Shown here one piece after another: positions 50,187-58,030 of a stretch of DNA of 64,000 bases; within the stretch, counting starts at the first letter, position 1; every line of letters starts with the position of its first letter. This DNA is from Planctomycetaceae bacterium (GTDB lineage: Bacteria; Planctomycetota; Phycisphaerae; SM23-33). The DNA lies in assembly GCA_039680605.1 (NCBI GenBank), contig JBDKTA010000022.1, positions 62,001-126,000 on the forward strand, read 5' to 3'. The position numbers and the translations under genes were made by a program. The notes under the pieces were generated by a model that worked only from the letters and a program-made list of their open reading frames with translations, made no database searches and was not told the DNA's origin.

Positions 50187-51224
50187 CTATGGATTCTTTT
50201 TGCGGGCCTGTTCGCGAACATACTTCAACTGCTGGGCCACGCTGTCCCAGATGGGGCTTTGGCGATCGGGCACGATCCGCCAGAGCTGCTCGAACCCGCT
50301 CTGCGACTCGCGCCACTGCCTCTGGCGGGCCATCAGGCAAGCGTCGCTGTACTTCTTTCTGACCGTGGCGGTCAGTTCGTTCAGGGCCTCGCGGTAAAGC
50401 CGCTCGTCTTCGACCGTCTCGAACGTGCCCGTGGGCCTGCACGCCAGATACATCTGGAAGCTTGTCACGCAGGCATAGAGTTCGCCGTCACGGCTGGTGC
50501 GATCGTACCAGGCGCTGCGCGCCTTGTCCAGATACCCGCTGATGGTCACGGCGCTGGCGCTGCTGCGGGGCAGCTTGCGATCGAGGGCCACGCGGATCTG
50601 CTCGTCGGTCATGGGCCGCGGCGGCCCGTCGGCATTGGTGTCGCCCGGGCCGTCCGAATTCTTCTTCAGCAACCCGGCGATCATGATCAGCAGAAACAGC
50701 CCCAGGCTGATGCCCATGAAGATGGCGTACTTGCGGATCTTGCTGGTGCTCTTGGCCTCGACGGCGTCGTGTACCGCCGCGGCGCCCTGTGGCTCCAGGT
50801 CGTCGGTGACGTCGGCCTCCTCTTCCGCCACCGGCGCCGGGGGCGGGGGCGGTTCGGCGGCCGCCGGGGCGGGATGCGCCGCCTGCCAGGCGCGCACCGC
50901 GGCGATGACGTCGTCGCCCTTCTGGACGAACAGCAGGCGCGTTTCGGCGCCGAGCCCGATGGCGTCGCCGGTGTCAAGGATGACGCGCAGGCCCTTCTTG
51001 TACCGCTTGTCGTTGACGAACGTCGGCTGATCGGACGTGCCCTCGACGACCCAGCCCTCGGTGGTGAAGACGAACTGGGCGTGCTGCCGCGAGGCGTACT
51101 GCTCGTCGACGCGGATGGCGCAGTCGGGCGCGCGGCCGGCGGGCATGACGCTGTGGCGCAGCAGCAGGCGTCGCCCGCTTTGCGGTCCGGCCACGTATAC
51201 GATTTCGGCGTACTTTTCGCTCAT
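50187..51224 (-). CDS. FHA domain membrane protein
   Basis: A 345-residue protein. Residues 1-95 are a forkhead-associated domain (MPAGRAPDCAIRV, the loop YASRQHAQFVF) that binds phosphothreonine peptides. A Pro/Ala-rich linker with PPPPPAPVAEEE follows. One transmembrane helix (KYAIFMGISLGLFLLIMIAGLL) lies near residues 165-188, and a helical C-terminal domain on the other side has SYLACRPTGTFETVEDERL-like segments. It overlaps tadC by one base (TAATG). With the Ser/Thr kinase and the FHA-TadA nearby, it suggests phosphorylation control of the pilus. Confidence 0.85.
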   Translation of the reverse strand: MSEKYAEIVYVAGPQSGRRLLLRHSVMPAGRAPDCAIRVDEQYASRQHAQFVFTTEGWVVEGTSDQPTFVNDKRYKKGLRVILDTGDAIGLGAETRLLFVQKGDDVIAAVRAWQAAHPAPAAAEPPPPPAPVAEEEADVTDDLEPQGAAAVHDAVEAKSTSKIRKYAIFMGISLGLFLLIMIAGLLKKNSDGPGDTNADGPPRPMTDEQIRVALDRKLPRSSASAVTISGYLDKARSAWYDRTSRDGELYACVTSFQMYLACRPTGTFETVEDERLYREALNELTATVRKKYSDACLMARQRQWRESQSGFEQLWRIVPDRQSPIWDSVAQQLKYVREQARKKNP

Positions 51225-52153
51225 TACATGAATCCGTTCCTGACGATGCGGATGATCGCCGGGGCGAAGATGGCCAGCACCACGCTGATGAGGATCAAGA
51301 GGCTGGGCAGCAGGATTCGCACCGAGGCGACGGCGGCGGCGTTTTCCGCCCGGACCGACCGCTGCATGCGCAGCAGCGTCGCCTGCGAGTGCAGCACGGT
51401 CGACAGCGGCGTGCCGAGGTCTTCGGCCTGGATGACGCTGGCGACGATGGTCTGGAGCATTTCCAGCGGAACGCGGTCGGAGAGGTTCTTCAGCGCCACG
51501 CGGCGCGTGGTGCCCAGTTCGATCTCGGCCAGCATTGCCCGCAGCTCGACGTTAAAGGGCTCTTCCTCGTCGGCGCCGCCGCGGCGGACGACGGTGGAGA
51601 CCGCCTCGGTGAAGGTCGCCCCGGCGCCCATCGCCAGGGCGATCAGGTCCAGCGAGTACGGCACGCGCTTGGCGATCAACCGGATTCGCTTGCTGGCGCG
51701 GTTGGCCAGGGCGATGATCGACGCGCCGAAGCCCACCACGCCGGCCATCAGCGGCAGCGTCAGGCTGACCCCGCCCTGGGCGACCAGGAACAGCAGCCCC
51801 GAGGCCGTCGCCAGCACCAGTCCGACCAGCATCGAGTACGCCAGGTATTCCTCGGGGGTGTAAAGCTCGGGATTTCCGCTGGCGACAAGCTTGGCCCGCA
51901 GCCATTCCTTCGCGCGGGGCATCGCCAGGCGATGGGCGATCACCAGCAGCAGCCACATGATCGGGCTCAGCGCCGCGTTTTCAAACACCGTGCGCCGGTC
52001 GGTATGCCCCGTCGCCAGCGCTGCCTGACGCTGGGGCGATATCTCGATGCGACCGCTCTGGCTGAAAATCGCCACGATCAACATCGCCGCCGAGACCAGA
52101 AAGCCCAGCCCCAGGCCCGCGGTCCAGATCAGTTGCAACGTACTTTCATTCAT
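51224..52153 (-). CDS. tadC: Tad pilus inner-membrane protein TadC
   Basis: A 309-residue GspF/TadC-like platform protein. Hydrophobic helices lie near the N-terminus, in the middle (LTLPLMAGVVGFGASIIAL) and at the C-terminus (ILLPSLLILISVVLAIFAP). The T2SF domain has PYSLDLIALAMGAGATFTEAV and DLGTPLSTVLHSQA. It works with TadB and ATPase TadA in pilus assembly. An ATG at 52201 extends the frame, but the ATG at 52153 (MNESTLQ) fits TadC N-termini better. It is coupled to the FHA gene. Confidence 0.88.
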   Translation of the reverse strand: MNESTLQLIWTAGLGLGFLVSAAMLIVAIFSQSGRIEISPQRQAALATGHTDRRTVFENAALSPIMWLLLVIAHRLAMPRAKEWLRAKLVASGNPELYTPEEYLAYSMLVGLVLATASGLLFLVAQGGVSLTLPLMAGVVGFGASIIALANRASKRIRLIAKRVPYSLDLIALAMGAGATFTEAVSTVVRRGGADEEEPFNVELRAMLAEIELGTTRRVALKNLSDRVPLEMLQTIVASVIQAEDLGTPLSTVLHSQATLLRMQRSVRAENAAAVASVRILLPSLLILISVVLAIFAPAIIRIVRNGFM

Positions 52154-52224
52154 AGAAACAAATCCGAAATACGAATCTCGAAACGAAAACACAAACAACA
52201 AAACAACACAGCGACACTAAACCG

Positions 52225-52618
52225 TCACAAAGCCGGTACCGGGCTCCTGCCAGCGGTCTTTTGAAGGATTGCTCCAAAGATATTCATCAGTTCCGTCGCT
52301 TCCCCGACCAGAGCTCGCCGCTGCGTCTCCAGGGCGGCAGCCGGTTCAATATCCAAAAGCCCGCAGCCAATACCGTGACTCCTTGGCTTCTTTGCGGCTG
52401 ATCTTCACGTGCATTTGAAAGTCCTTCTTGCCAAGAGACTCATTGGCCTCAATGTAATTGGCTCCCACCGATCCAGAAGAGCGGATCAACTGCTTGCAGT
52501 CTTCGATATTGGCAATGGTCAAAGTTATTCGCTTCACCAAGAGTCGAACGTCTCTCGCAAATTCAAACGTTCTTTCTTCAAGATCATACGGTTTGGACTT
52601 CTTTGCGCCAGCAGTCAT
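52225..52618 (-). pseudogene. Four-helix-bundle (S23/IVS-type) protein broken by a frameshift
   Basis: The ATG at 52618 opens a frame that matches the four-helix-bundle (23S rRNA intervening-sequence) family: FARDVRLLVKRITLTIANIED, SSGSVGANYIEANES and ISRKEAKESRYWLR. It ends early as AFGY-stop at 52346. In the next frame the family's missing C-terminus is seen: LLDIEP, ALVGEATELMNIFGAIL, ending at 52225. One extra base near 52355-52365 (CGGGCTTTT) explains the break. The insertion splits tadC from tadB, and its GC content is lower than theirs. It may be a true pseudogene or a sequencing error. Confidence 0.8.
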
Positions 52619-52669
52619 CGATTTCTCGCTTCTTCCTATTTGTTTTCTTGTTGTTTTCGAATTTTCTTC

Positions 52670-53548
52670 TCAAATGTCGATGTCCATGATCTTGCGGATC
52701 AGCAGGAAACCCGCGACGTTGAGCACGATCATGATCAGCAGCAGCAGGTTGCCCAGCGGCGTCGTGAAAAGCTGCATCACGTACTCCGGGCTGATCCGCA
52801 GGAAGTAGATGATCGCCAGCACCACCATCGGCATGGCGCCCATGGCCCGGGCGGTGGCGCGGCCTTGGGCGGTCAGCGTCTTGACGCGGTTCTCCAGGCG
52901 CTGAATCTCGCGGATGCTCTCAGCGATGCGGTCGAGCGTTTCACCCAGGTCGCCGCCCCGCTGGCGGTGCGTCTGCAAGGCCGAAAACAGCAGGCGGAAG
53001 TCGCCCGAGCCGATCCGCTCGGCGGCGTTCTCCATCGCCTCCTCCAGCGGAACGCCGAACTCATACTCGCGCAGCAGGTGGGCAAACTCCTGCCGCAGCG
53101 GAACGGGACCTTCGCGGGCAACCAGCTCCATCGACTGCACCAGGTTCAGCCCCGCACGAACGCCTGACGTGATCGACTGGATACCGCCGACCAACTGCAG
53201 CTCGAGCTTGTCCAGGCGCCGACGGGCGAGGATCTTGATCATCGCCCACGGACCCAGCAGCCCCACGGCCCCCAGCACAATCGCCCCGAGAATACTCTCG
53301 GTGATCACCAGGCCCAGCAGCGCCAGCAGCAGCACCGCCCCCACGGACATCCAAGTGGCCGTTCGCGGCTCGACGTCGATCATCAACCGCCCCCGCAGCA
53401 CCCGGTCATACTGATCTTCCCGGCGCATCGCCATGGTCCGCAGCGGCGCCCAGCCGTACCAGACGGCTGCGCCGGTGCCCACCAGGATCAGCAAGCCCGT
53501 GGCGGTCACCCAGACCCAGTTGATGTCTGCCTGCGCCAGGACGTCCAT
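52670..53548 (-). CDS. tadB: Tad pilus inner-membrane protein TadB
   Basis: A 292-residue GspF-like TadB. It has three to four hydrophobic helices, the T2SF segments VGGIQSITSGVRAGLNLVQSMELV and RIGSGDFRLLFSALQTHRQRGGDLGETLD, and a final helix MIVLNVAGFLLIRKIM. It pairs with TadC as the assembly platform. The ATG at 53548 shares its first base with the tadA stop (TGATG). A much longer upstream frame exists but is only the other frame of tadA. The frameshifted four-helix-bundle gene separates it from tadC. Confidence 0.9.
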   Translation of the reverse strand: MDVLAQADINWVWVTATGLLILVGTGAAVWYGWAPLRTMAMRREDQYDRVLRGRLMIDVEPRTATWMSVGAVLLLALLGLVITESILGAIVLGAVGLLGPWAMIKILARRRLDKLELQLVGGIQSITSGVRAGLNLVQSMELVAREGPVPLRQEFAHLLREYEFGVPLEEAMENAAERIGSGDFRLLFSALQTHRQRGGDLGETLDRIAESIREIQRLENRVKTLTAQGRATARAMGAMPMVVLAIIYFLRISPEYVMQLFTTPLGNLLLLIMIVLNVAGFLLIRKIMDIDI

Positions 53549-55419
53549 CACGTGAATACCTCGATGCCGAGAATGCCCTTGGCGAGCAATTCTTCGGCAA
53601 AGGCTGGAATATACCCGGTATGCCGCAGGCGCGAGGGTTCGCCGGCAAGTCCGTCGCGCATCACGAAAATGTCCTCGACGATGATCTGCCCGCTGTCGGG
53701 GTCGATGCCCGTGATCTCGCTGACGTGCGTGATGCAGCGCCGCCCGTCCTGCAGACGCTGGATCTGCACCACGATGTCCAGCGCCGCGGCGATCTGCTCG
53801 CGGATCGCCCGGATGGGCATCTCGACGGCCATCAGCACCATCGTCTCGACGCGCATCATCGTGTCGACGGGGCTGTTGGCATGCACGGTCGTCAGCGAAC
53901 CGTCGTGGCCGGTGTTCATCGCCTGGAGCATGTCCAGCGCCTCGGGCCCGCGGCATTCGCCGACGATCAGGCGATCCGGCCGCATGCGCAGCGCGTTCTT
54001 CACCAGGTCGCGGATCAGGTAGGCGCCCTTGCCCTCGATGTTGGCCGGACGCGTCTCCAGGCTGACCAGGTGGTCCTGGGGCAGTTGCAGCTCGGCGGAG
54101 TCTTCGATAGTGACGATGCGCTCCTCGGTCGGGATGAAATGCCCCAGCACGTTGAGCGTGGTGGTTTTGCCGCTGCCGGTTCCGCCGGCGATGATCAGGT
54201 TCTTGCGCCCCTGCACGCAGGCCCGCAGGAAGGCGGCCACCGGTTCGGTCACCGTTCCGCGCTCGATGAGGTCGTCGACGGTGAAGGGGATGCGGGCGAA
54301 CTTGCGGATCGTCAGCACCGGACCGGACAGGCTCAGCGGGTTGATAATGGCATTGACGCGCGAGCCGTCGGGCAGGCGGGCGTCGACCAGCGGCGTCGAG
54401 CGGTCGATGCGCCGACCGATGGGCGTGATGATGCGCTCGATGATGCTCTGGACGATCTCGTCGGAAAAGAAGCTGCGCCCGGTGTTCTGGAGCGAGCCGT
54501 CCTTCTCGATGTAAATCTTGTCGCGCCCCACCACCATGATTTCGTTGACGTTGGGCATCTCGAGCAGGTCCTGCAGCGGGCCGTAGCCCAGCACGACGTC
54601 CTCGATGTCCTTGGAGATCATCCGCTGCACGAGGTAGTCGCGCAGCTCCGGGGTGACGCGCTTGCCCAGGCGCGAGACCTGCTCCTTCCACCCCGCCTCG
54701 ACCAGGGCGACGTCTTCCTTGATCGTCGTGGGGCGCAGGCGCAGCGGAAACGCGCTGAGCACGTCGCCGATCATCCGGTTCATCGCCTCTTCATGAGAGG
54801 TCTGCAGCACGTCGGAGTCTTCAAACCCGTAGCTGTAGAGCAGCTTGCCCGTGGCGCGGCGGGCCAGTTCCGTCACCGCCGACCGCCACAGATACTCCTG
54901 CACCAGGTGCGAGACCATCTCCTCGTCGAGCTGCGGGCGATACGCCACGATGATGTCCGCCAGGTGGCGCTTGATCAGGGCCACGTGCTGCTGGTCGGCC
55001 GAGACGGCCACGCCCGTGACGCGCAGGTTCAGGCGGTCGAGCAGTTCGGCGTGCATTTTCTGTTCGAGCTCGACGACGCGGCGGCGGGGCGTGACGACGC
55101 GCTGTCCGGCCTTGATGCGCTTGATGGAGGGCTCCATCATGTACAGGCTGAACTCGCCGATGCGGATTTCGTCGCCATAGTCGATGCGGCGTTTCTGCCC
55201 GCGCTCGATGGACTTGTTGGCCACCACCGTCTCGTTGAGCCCCAGCGACTCGATGAAGTAGCTGCCGTTCTCGAAGACGATGCGGCAGTGGCGTCGCGAG
55301 ACGAACTGGCTGTGCAGGGTGACGTCGTTGGCCGCGTCGCGCCCGATCGAGATCGAGGCGCCGTCGACCTTGACGACCTCCCGCTGGTCGGTGAACTGGT
55401 TGGCGACCCAGACTTCCAT
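53548..55419 (-). CDS. tadA: Tad pilus ATPase TadA/CpaF with an N-terminal FHA domain
   Basis: A 623-residue protein. Residues about 20-95 form an FHA domain (ISIGRDAANDVTL, SRRHCRIVF, NETVVANKS). A linker with RRRVVELEQKMHAELLDR follows, then the CpaF/TadA type II/IV secretion ATPase, residues about 130-600. Walker A is IAGGTGSGKTTTL, the Asp box VTIEDSAELQLPQ, the Walker B region RPDRLIVGECRGPEA, and the His box THVSEITG. It powers assembly of Flp pili. The FHA fusion is not part of the standard TadA, and with the kinase gene nearby it suggests phosphothreonine control. Confidence 0.93.
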   Translation of the reverse strand: MEVWVANQFTDQREVVKVDGASISIGRDAANDVTLHSQFVSRRHCRIVFENGSYFIESLGLNETVVANKSIERGQKRRIDYGDEIRIGEFSLYMMEPSIKRIKAGQRVVTPRRRVVELEQKMHAELLDRLNLRVTGVAVSADQQHVALIKRHLADIIVAYRPQLDEEMVSHLVQEYLWRSAVTELARRATGKLLYSYGFEDSDVLQTSHEEAMNRMIGDVLSAFPLRLRPTTIKEDVALVEAGWKEQVSRLGKRVTPELRDYLVQRMISKDIEDVVLGYGPLQDLLEMPNVNEIMVVGRDKIYIEKDGSLQNTGRSFFSDEIVQSIIERIITPIGRRIDRSTPLVDARLPDGSRVNAIINPLSLSGPVLTIRKFARIPFTVDDLIERGTVTEPVAAFLRACVQGRKNLIIAGGTGSGKTTTLNVLGHFIPTEERIVTIEDSAELQLPQDHLVSLETRPANIEGKGAYLIRDLVKNALRMRPDRLIVGECRGPEALDMLQAMNTGHDGSLTTVHANSPVDTMMRVETMVLMAVEMPIRAIREQIAAALDIVVQIQRLQDGRRCITHVSEITGIDPDSGQIIVEDIFVMRDGLAGEPSRLRHTGYIPAFAEELLAKGILGIEVFT

Positions 55420-55443
55420 AGTTTTTAGCCCAAAAACTTCATG

Positions 55444-55614
55444 AACCGCAGAGACCGCAGAGTACGCAGAGAAGCAAGTAGCTCAAAACAAGACCATCTA
55501 ACGCCGCGGTCGACGTTAATCCGAAAAACAGGCTTTCCAGGCGTTCCACTTCCGTAATTCTCTGTAAGTCTCTTCATTCAAAAATACCTCTGCGGTCTCT
55601 GCGATCCCCGCGGT
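55444..55614. repeat. CGCAGAG-family inverted pair between cpaB and tadA
   Basis: Arms at 55444-55475 (ACCGCAGAGACCGCAGAG) and 55587-55614 (inverted) enclose about 110 bases with no gene. It sits inside the Tad operon and may form a stem in the transcript. Confidence 0.75.
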
Positions 55615-55626
55615 GAAATATCCGGG

Positions 55627-56442
55627 TTAGCCCCCTATCGACCGATACTCGGCGTTGCCGGCCAGTTTCATCAGTTGGGGGTTGATCGAAGCGTCGTCCT
55701 GCGCCTTGGGGGCGTCGGCGTAGGGCATGGCCAGGCGGACGCTGCCGATAATGTGCGTCATCAGGTTGACCAGTTCGGGCAGTTCCTTGGCGGGCACCTC
55801 GATGGTGATAGTGCGGTAGCTCGAGGCGACCTGTCCGACGCGCTCGGTGCCGCTGCGCAGCTCGCGCACCTGCTCGCCCTTGCCGCCGACGGCGATGACC
55901 CGCACGCCGCCTTTGAACACCTGGTACGTCCGGGCGCGCCGGTCCTCGCCCATGATCACGGCCATCACCAGCACCCGGTCATACACCCGCAGCACGTCGC
56001 CGGGAACGAATCGCGGGTCCACCTCCAGCGGAAACGCCACCATGCCCTCGGAAAGCTTCGTGGCGGGGCGGTCCTTCGCCGAGGCGTTGAAGTGGCGATA
56101 CTGCACGTACTGCTTCTGCTTGATCTCTTCGGCGGCGGGTTGCCCGGAGAACTGGGGGAAGTCTCTGGCCAACACCAGATCGCCCATGCGCCCAATCTGC
56201 GAGCGCTCCACCTGCACGCGCTCGACGTCGCTTTCGCTGATGGTGGCGCCGGCCTTGATGTCGTGCGTGAACACCAGCAGCTCGACTTTGCCCTGCTGGT
56301 TTTCCTCGCGAATGTGGGAGATCTGCGCCAGGTACAGGATCACCACCGCCACGCCCAGCCCGCCGGCTACCAGCAACAGCCGCGTGTTTCGGATCCCCGA
56401 AGGCGCATCGGCCTTCGCCGTCGTCGTGCGTTCATTGACCAT
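55627..56442 (-). CDS. cpaB: Flp pilus assembly protein CpaB/RcpC-like
   Basis: A 271-residue protein. An N-terminal transmembrane helix (LLLVAGGLGVAVVILYLAQ) anchors it to the periplasm side. The SAF domain follows (VFTHDIKAGATISESDVERV), with the second half MVAFPLEVDPRFVPGDVLRVYDRV. CpaB/RcpC proteins stabilise the secretin of the Tad pilus. The secretin (CpaC) and pilin are not in this window. It lies two gaps upstream of tadA; repeats fill both gaps. Confidence 0.82.
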   Translation of the reverse strand: MVNERTTTAKADAPSGIRNTRLLLVAGGLGVAVVILYLAQISHIREENQQGKVELLVFTHDIKAGATISESDVERVQVERSQIGRMGDLVLARDFPQFSGQPAAEEIKQKQYVQYRHFNASAKDRPATKLSEGMVAFPLEVDPRFVPGDVLRVYDRVLVMAVIMGEDRRARTYQVFKGGVRVIAVGGKGEQVRELRSGTERVGQVASSYRTITIEVPAKELPELVNLMTHIIGSVRLAMPYADAPKAQDDASINPQLMKLAGNAEYRSIGG

Positions 56443-56709
56443 GGGCTCGCTACCTCAATGGGTTGGGCCGGCGAAACCAGCCCTGTCGGCGTCTATTCTC
56501 GTGTTCCGCAGCACGTTTGGCAAGGAGAGTCTCAGCAGCATGGGCGATCCTTCGGCAGGCTCAGGATGCCACGCCCATGCCACACCACGAGGGTGCCACG
56601 CACAACTCCGTTGTGCGTGTCCCTGACCGCAGCCTACCGGAAGCATGGGCGAGACGCCCATGCCACACAGCAAGAGCATGGGCGAGACGCCCATGCCACA
56701 CGGCAAGCA
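56443..56709. repeat. Repeat-filled gap with two GGGCGAGACGCCC palindromes
   Basis: CATGGGCGAGACGCCCATG occurs at 56644-56662 and again at 56677-56695, each followed by CCACAC. A further CACAACTCCGTTGTG palindrome lies near 56598-56612, and a GATCCTTCGGCAGGCTCAGG-type stretch at about 56545. No gene is supported. Confidence 0.75.
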
Positions 56710-57309
56710 TCAAGGCCGCGAGGGCGGGGGCGGCAGTTGTGTCGCCGCCACCGTTACGCTGACCCCGCGCGAGGGGGCCGGCGCGATCAGCACCACCACC
56801 CGCCACCCGCTGCGCGTCAGCGACAGCGTGCGCTGCGAAGGCCCATCGCGATCGCCCGCCACGCTGAACCCGGCCTTGGCGCCGACGGTTTTGTAGTGCT
56901 CCGCCACGGCCGCGGCGTCGGCTGACGCAACGCGATAGCGGGCGAACTCCTCGACGTACGCCCCGACGCGCCGCTGCCAGGCGCCGCCGAGGGTCGCGCC
57001 GGCCATGGGCGCCAGGCCTGCCGGCGGACCGGTCAGCGGGACCAGACCGGCCGCCGACTCCGGGCGGCGCGCCAGTTCGACCGGGTCGCCCGCGCCGTCG
57101 GCCGGAGCGGTAGAAGGCATCTGGGCGTTCATCCACCGTGCGAGTTTGTCTGCCGCCGGCCCCTCGGGACGCTGAAAGAAGAATCGGTGCATCTGCCAGG
57201 CCAGCAAAATGCCAGCCACCAGCAGCAGCACGTACAAGGTGGCGCGCAGGCGGGGGCTCTTGCCGGCGGCCGGGGCGTGGGCGGATTTGGGGGGCGGCGA
57301 GTCGCTCAT
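56710..57309 (-). CDS. Membrane-anchored protein of unknown function in the Tad locus
   Basis: A 199-residue protein. A Pro/Ala-rich N-terminus precedes one transmembrane helix (LYVLLLVAGILLAWQMHRFFF) near residues 25-45. The rest is a low-complexity Pro/Ala linker and a possible small domain (VGAYVEEFARYRVASADAAAVAEHY, then GWRVVVLIAPAPSRGVSVTV). No family was recognised. It begins seven bases after the TadE-like gene and so belongs to the pilus operon. The C-terminal end runs close to the repeat region. Confidence 0.6.
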   Translation of the reverse strand: MSDSPPPKSAHAPAAGKSPRLRATLYVLLLVAGILLAWQMHRFFFQRPEGPAADKLARWMNAQMPSTAPADGAGDPVELARRPESAAGLVPLTGPPAGLAPMAGATLGGAWQRRVGAYVEEFARYRVASADAAAVAEHYKTVGAKAGFSVAGDRDGPSQRTLSLTRSGWRVVVLIAPAPSRGVSVTVAATQLPPPPSRP

Positions 57310-57316
57310 GGGCGCC

Positions 57317-57946
57317 TCACCATCGCATCAAATAGAGTCGGCGAAAGGCCGTTCCGACCGTGTCGCCGGGAGCGGGGATGCTGCTGAGGGCCTGGTCCAA
57401 AGACGGGTAAAACGTGTTGCTGACAAAACTGCTGGAGCCTTCCTCGAAGTACATCTGCCCGCGCCGCCACTCGAGCCCCTCTCGAATGTGCGACCACGAG
57501 ATGTCGCCGTTCATGCTCGCCCAGAGCCCCACGCTGGTGGGGAACACCGTCGAGACATTGGCATAGTGGCTCTGCGGGCACTGCAGCACGTAGACGTCGC
57601 GCGCGAGCACGGCGGCCTCGGGGCCCACCGCGGTGATCTCGGTCGCCAGACGGTTCACCACGTCGCCCGTCCCGGCGGGATACTCCACCGTGACCGTCGA
57701 GGCCTGGCCGCTCAGCGAGACCGTGTTGATCTGCCCGCCCGTAGGCCAGTCGTTGGCCAGCACGCCGTGCCAGGCCGCAAACCGGTCCGCCACGATCGTC
57801 TGCTGCTGGTTCTTCATCGCCCAACCGAAGAAGAACGTCAGCACCAGCACCGTCGCCAGCAGCGGCACGACCAAAACAAACTCGAGCATCGCCTGGCCCG
57901 ATCGCCGCCGGCGCTCACACTTGGTTGTCCAGGCTCTGCTGCTCAT
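57317..57946 (-). CDS. TadE-like pseudopilin
   Basis: A 209-residue protein with the TadE N-terminus: a basic stretch, then RRSGQAMLEFVLVVPLLATVLVLTFFFGWAM, the prepilin-like hydrophobic segment that includes the conserved glutamate. The rest is a periplasmic domain with no recognisable motif. It should be processed by a prepilin peptidase and join the Tad machinery. The ATG at 57946 is chosen because the frame further upstream is translated GCGGATT repeat. It is followed by the gene of unknown function by seven bases. Confidence 0.82.
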   Translation of the reverse strand: MSSRAWTTKCERRRRSGQAMLEFVLVVPLLATVLVLTFFFGWAMKNQQQTIVADRFAAWHGVLANDWPTGGQINTVSLSGQASTVTVEYPAGTGDVVNRLATEITAVGPEAAVLARDVYVLQCPQSHYANVSTVFPTSVGLWASMNGDISWSHIREGLEWRRGQMYFEEGSSSFVSNTFYPSLDQALSSIPAPGDTVGTAFRRLYLMRW

Positions 57947-57994
57947 AATGCACCGTTCTCGCTGAAGCAATTTCGGCGTCGCGCCGGGGCAATT

Positions 57995-58026
57995 AATCCG
58001 CAATCCGCAATCCCAAATCCGCAATC
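57995..58026. repeat. GCGGATT family single arm
   Basis: TAATCCGCAATCCGCAATCC at 57995 onward is one arm of family C. No inverted partner lies nearby. It overlaps no coding frame and fills the gap between the TadE-like and TadG-like genes. Confidence 0.7.
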
Positions 58027-58030
58027 GTTT

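Noticed and set aside
52670-54691. Extended frame upstream of tadB
   Set aside because: The upstream part is Arg/Pro-rich and is the other frame of tadA; the tadB start at 53548 is supported by the TGATG overlap.
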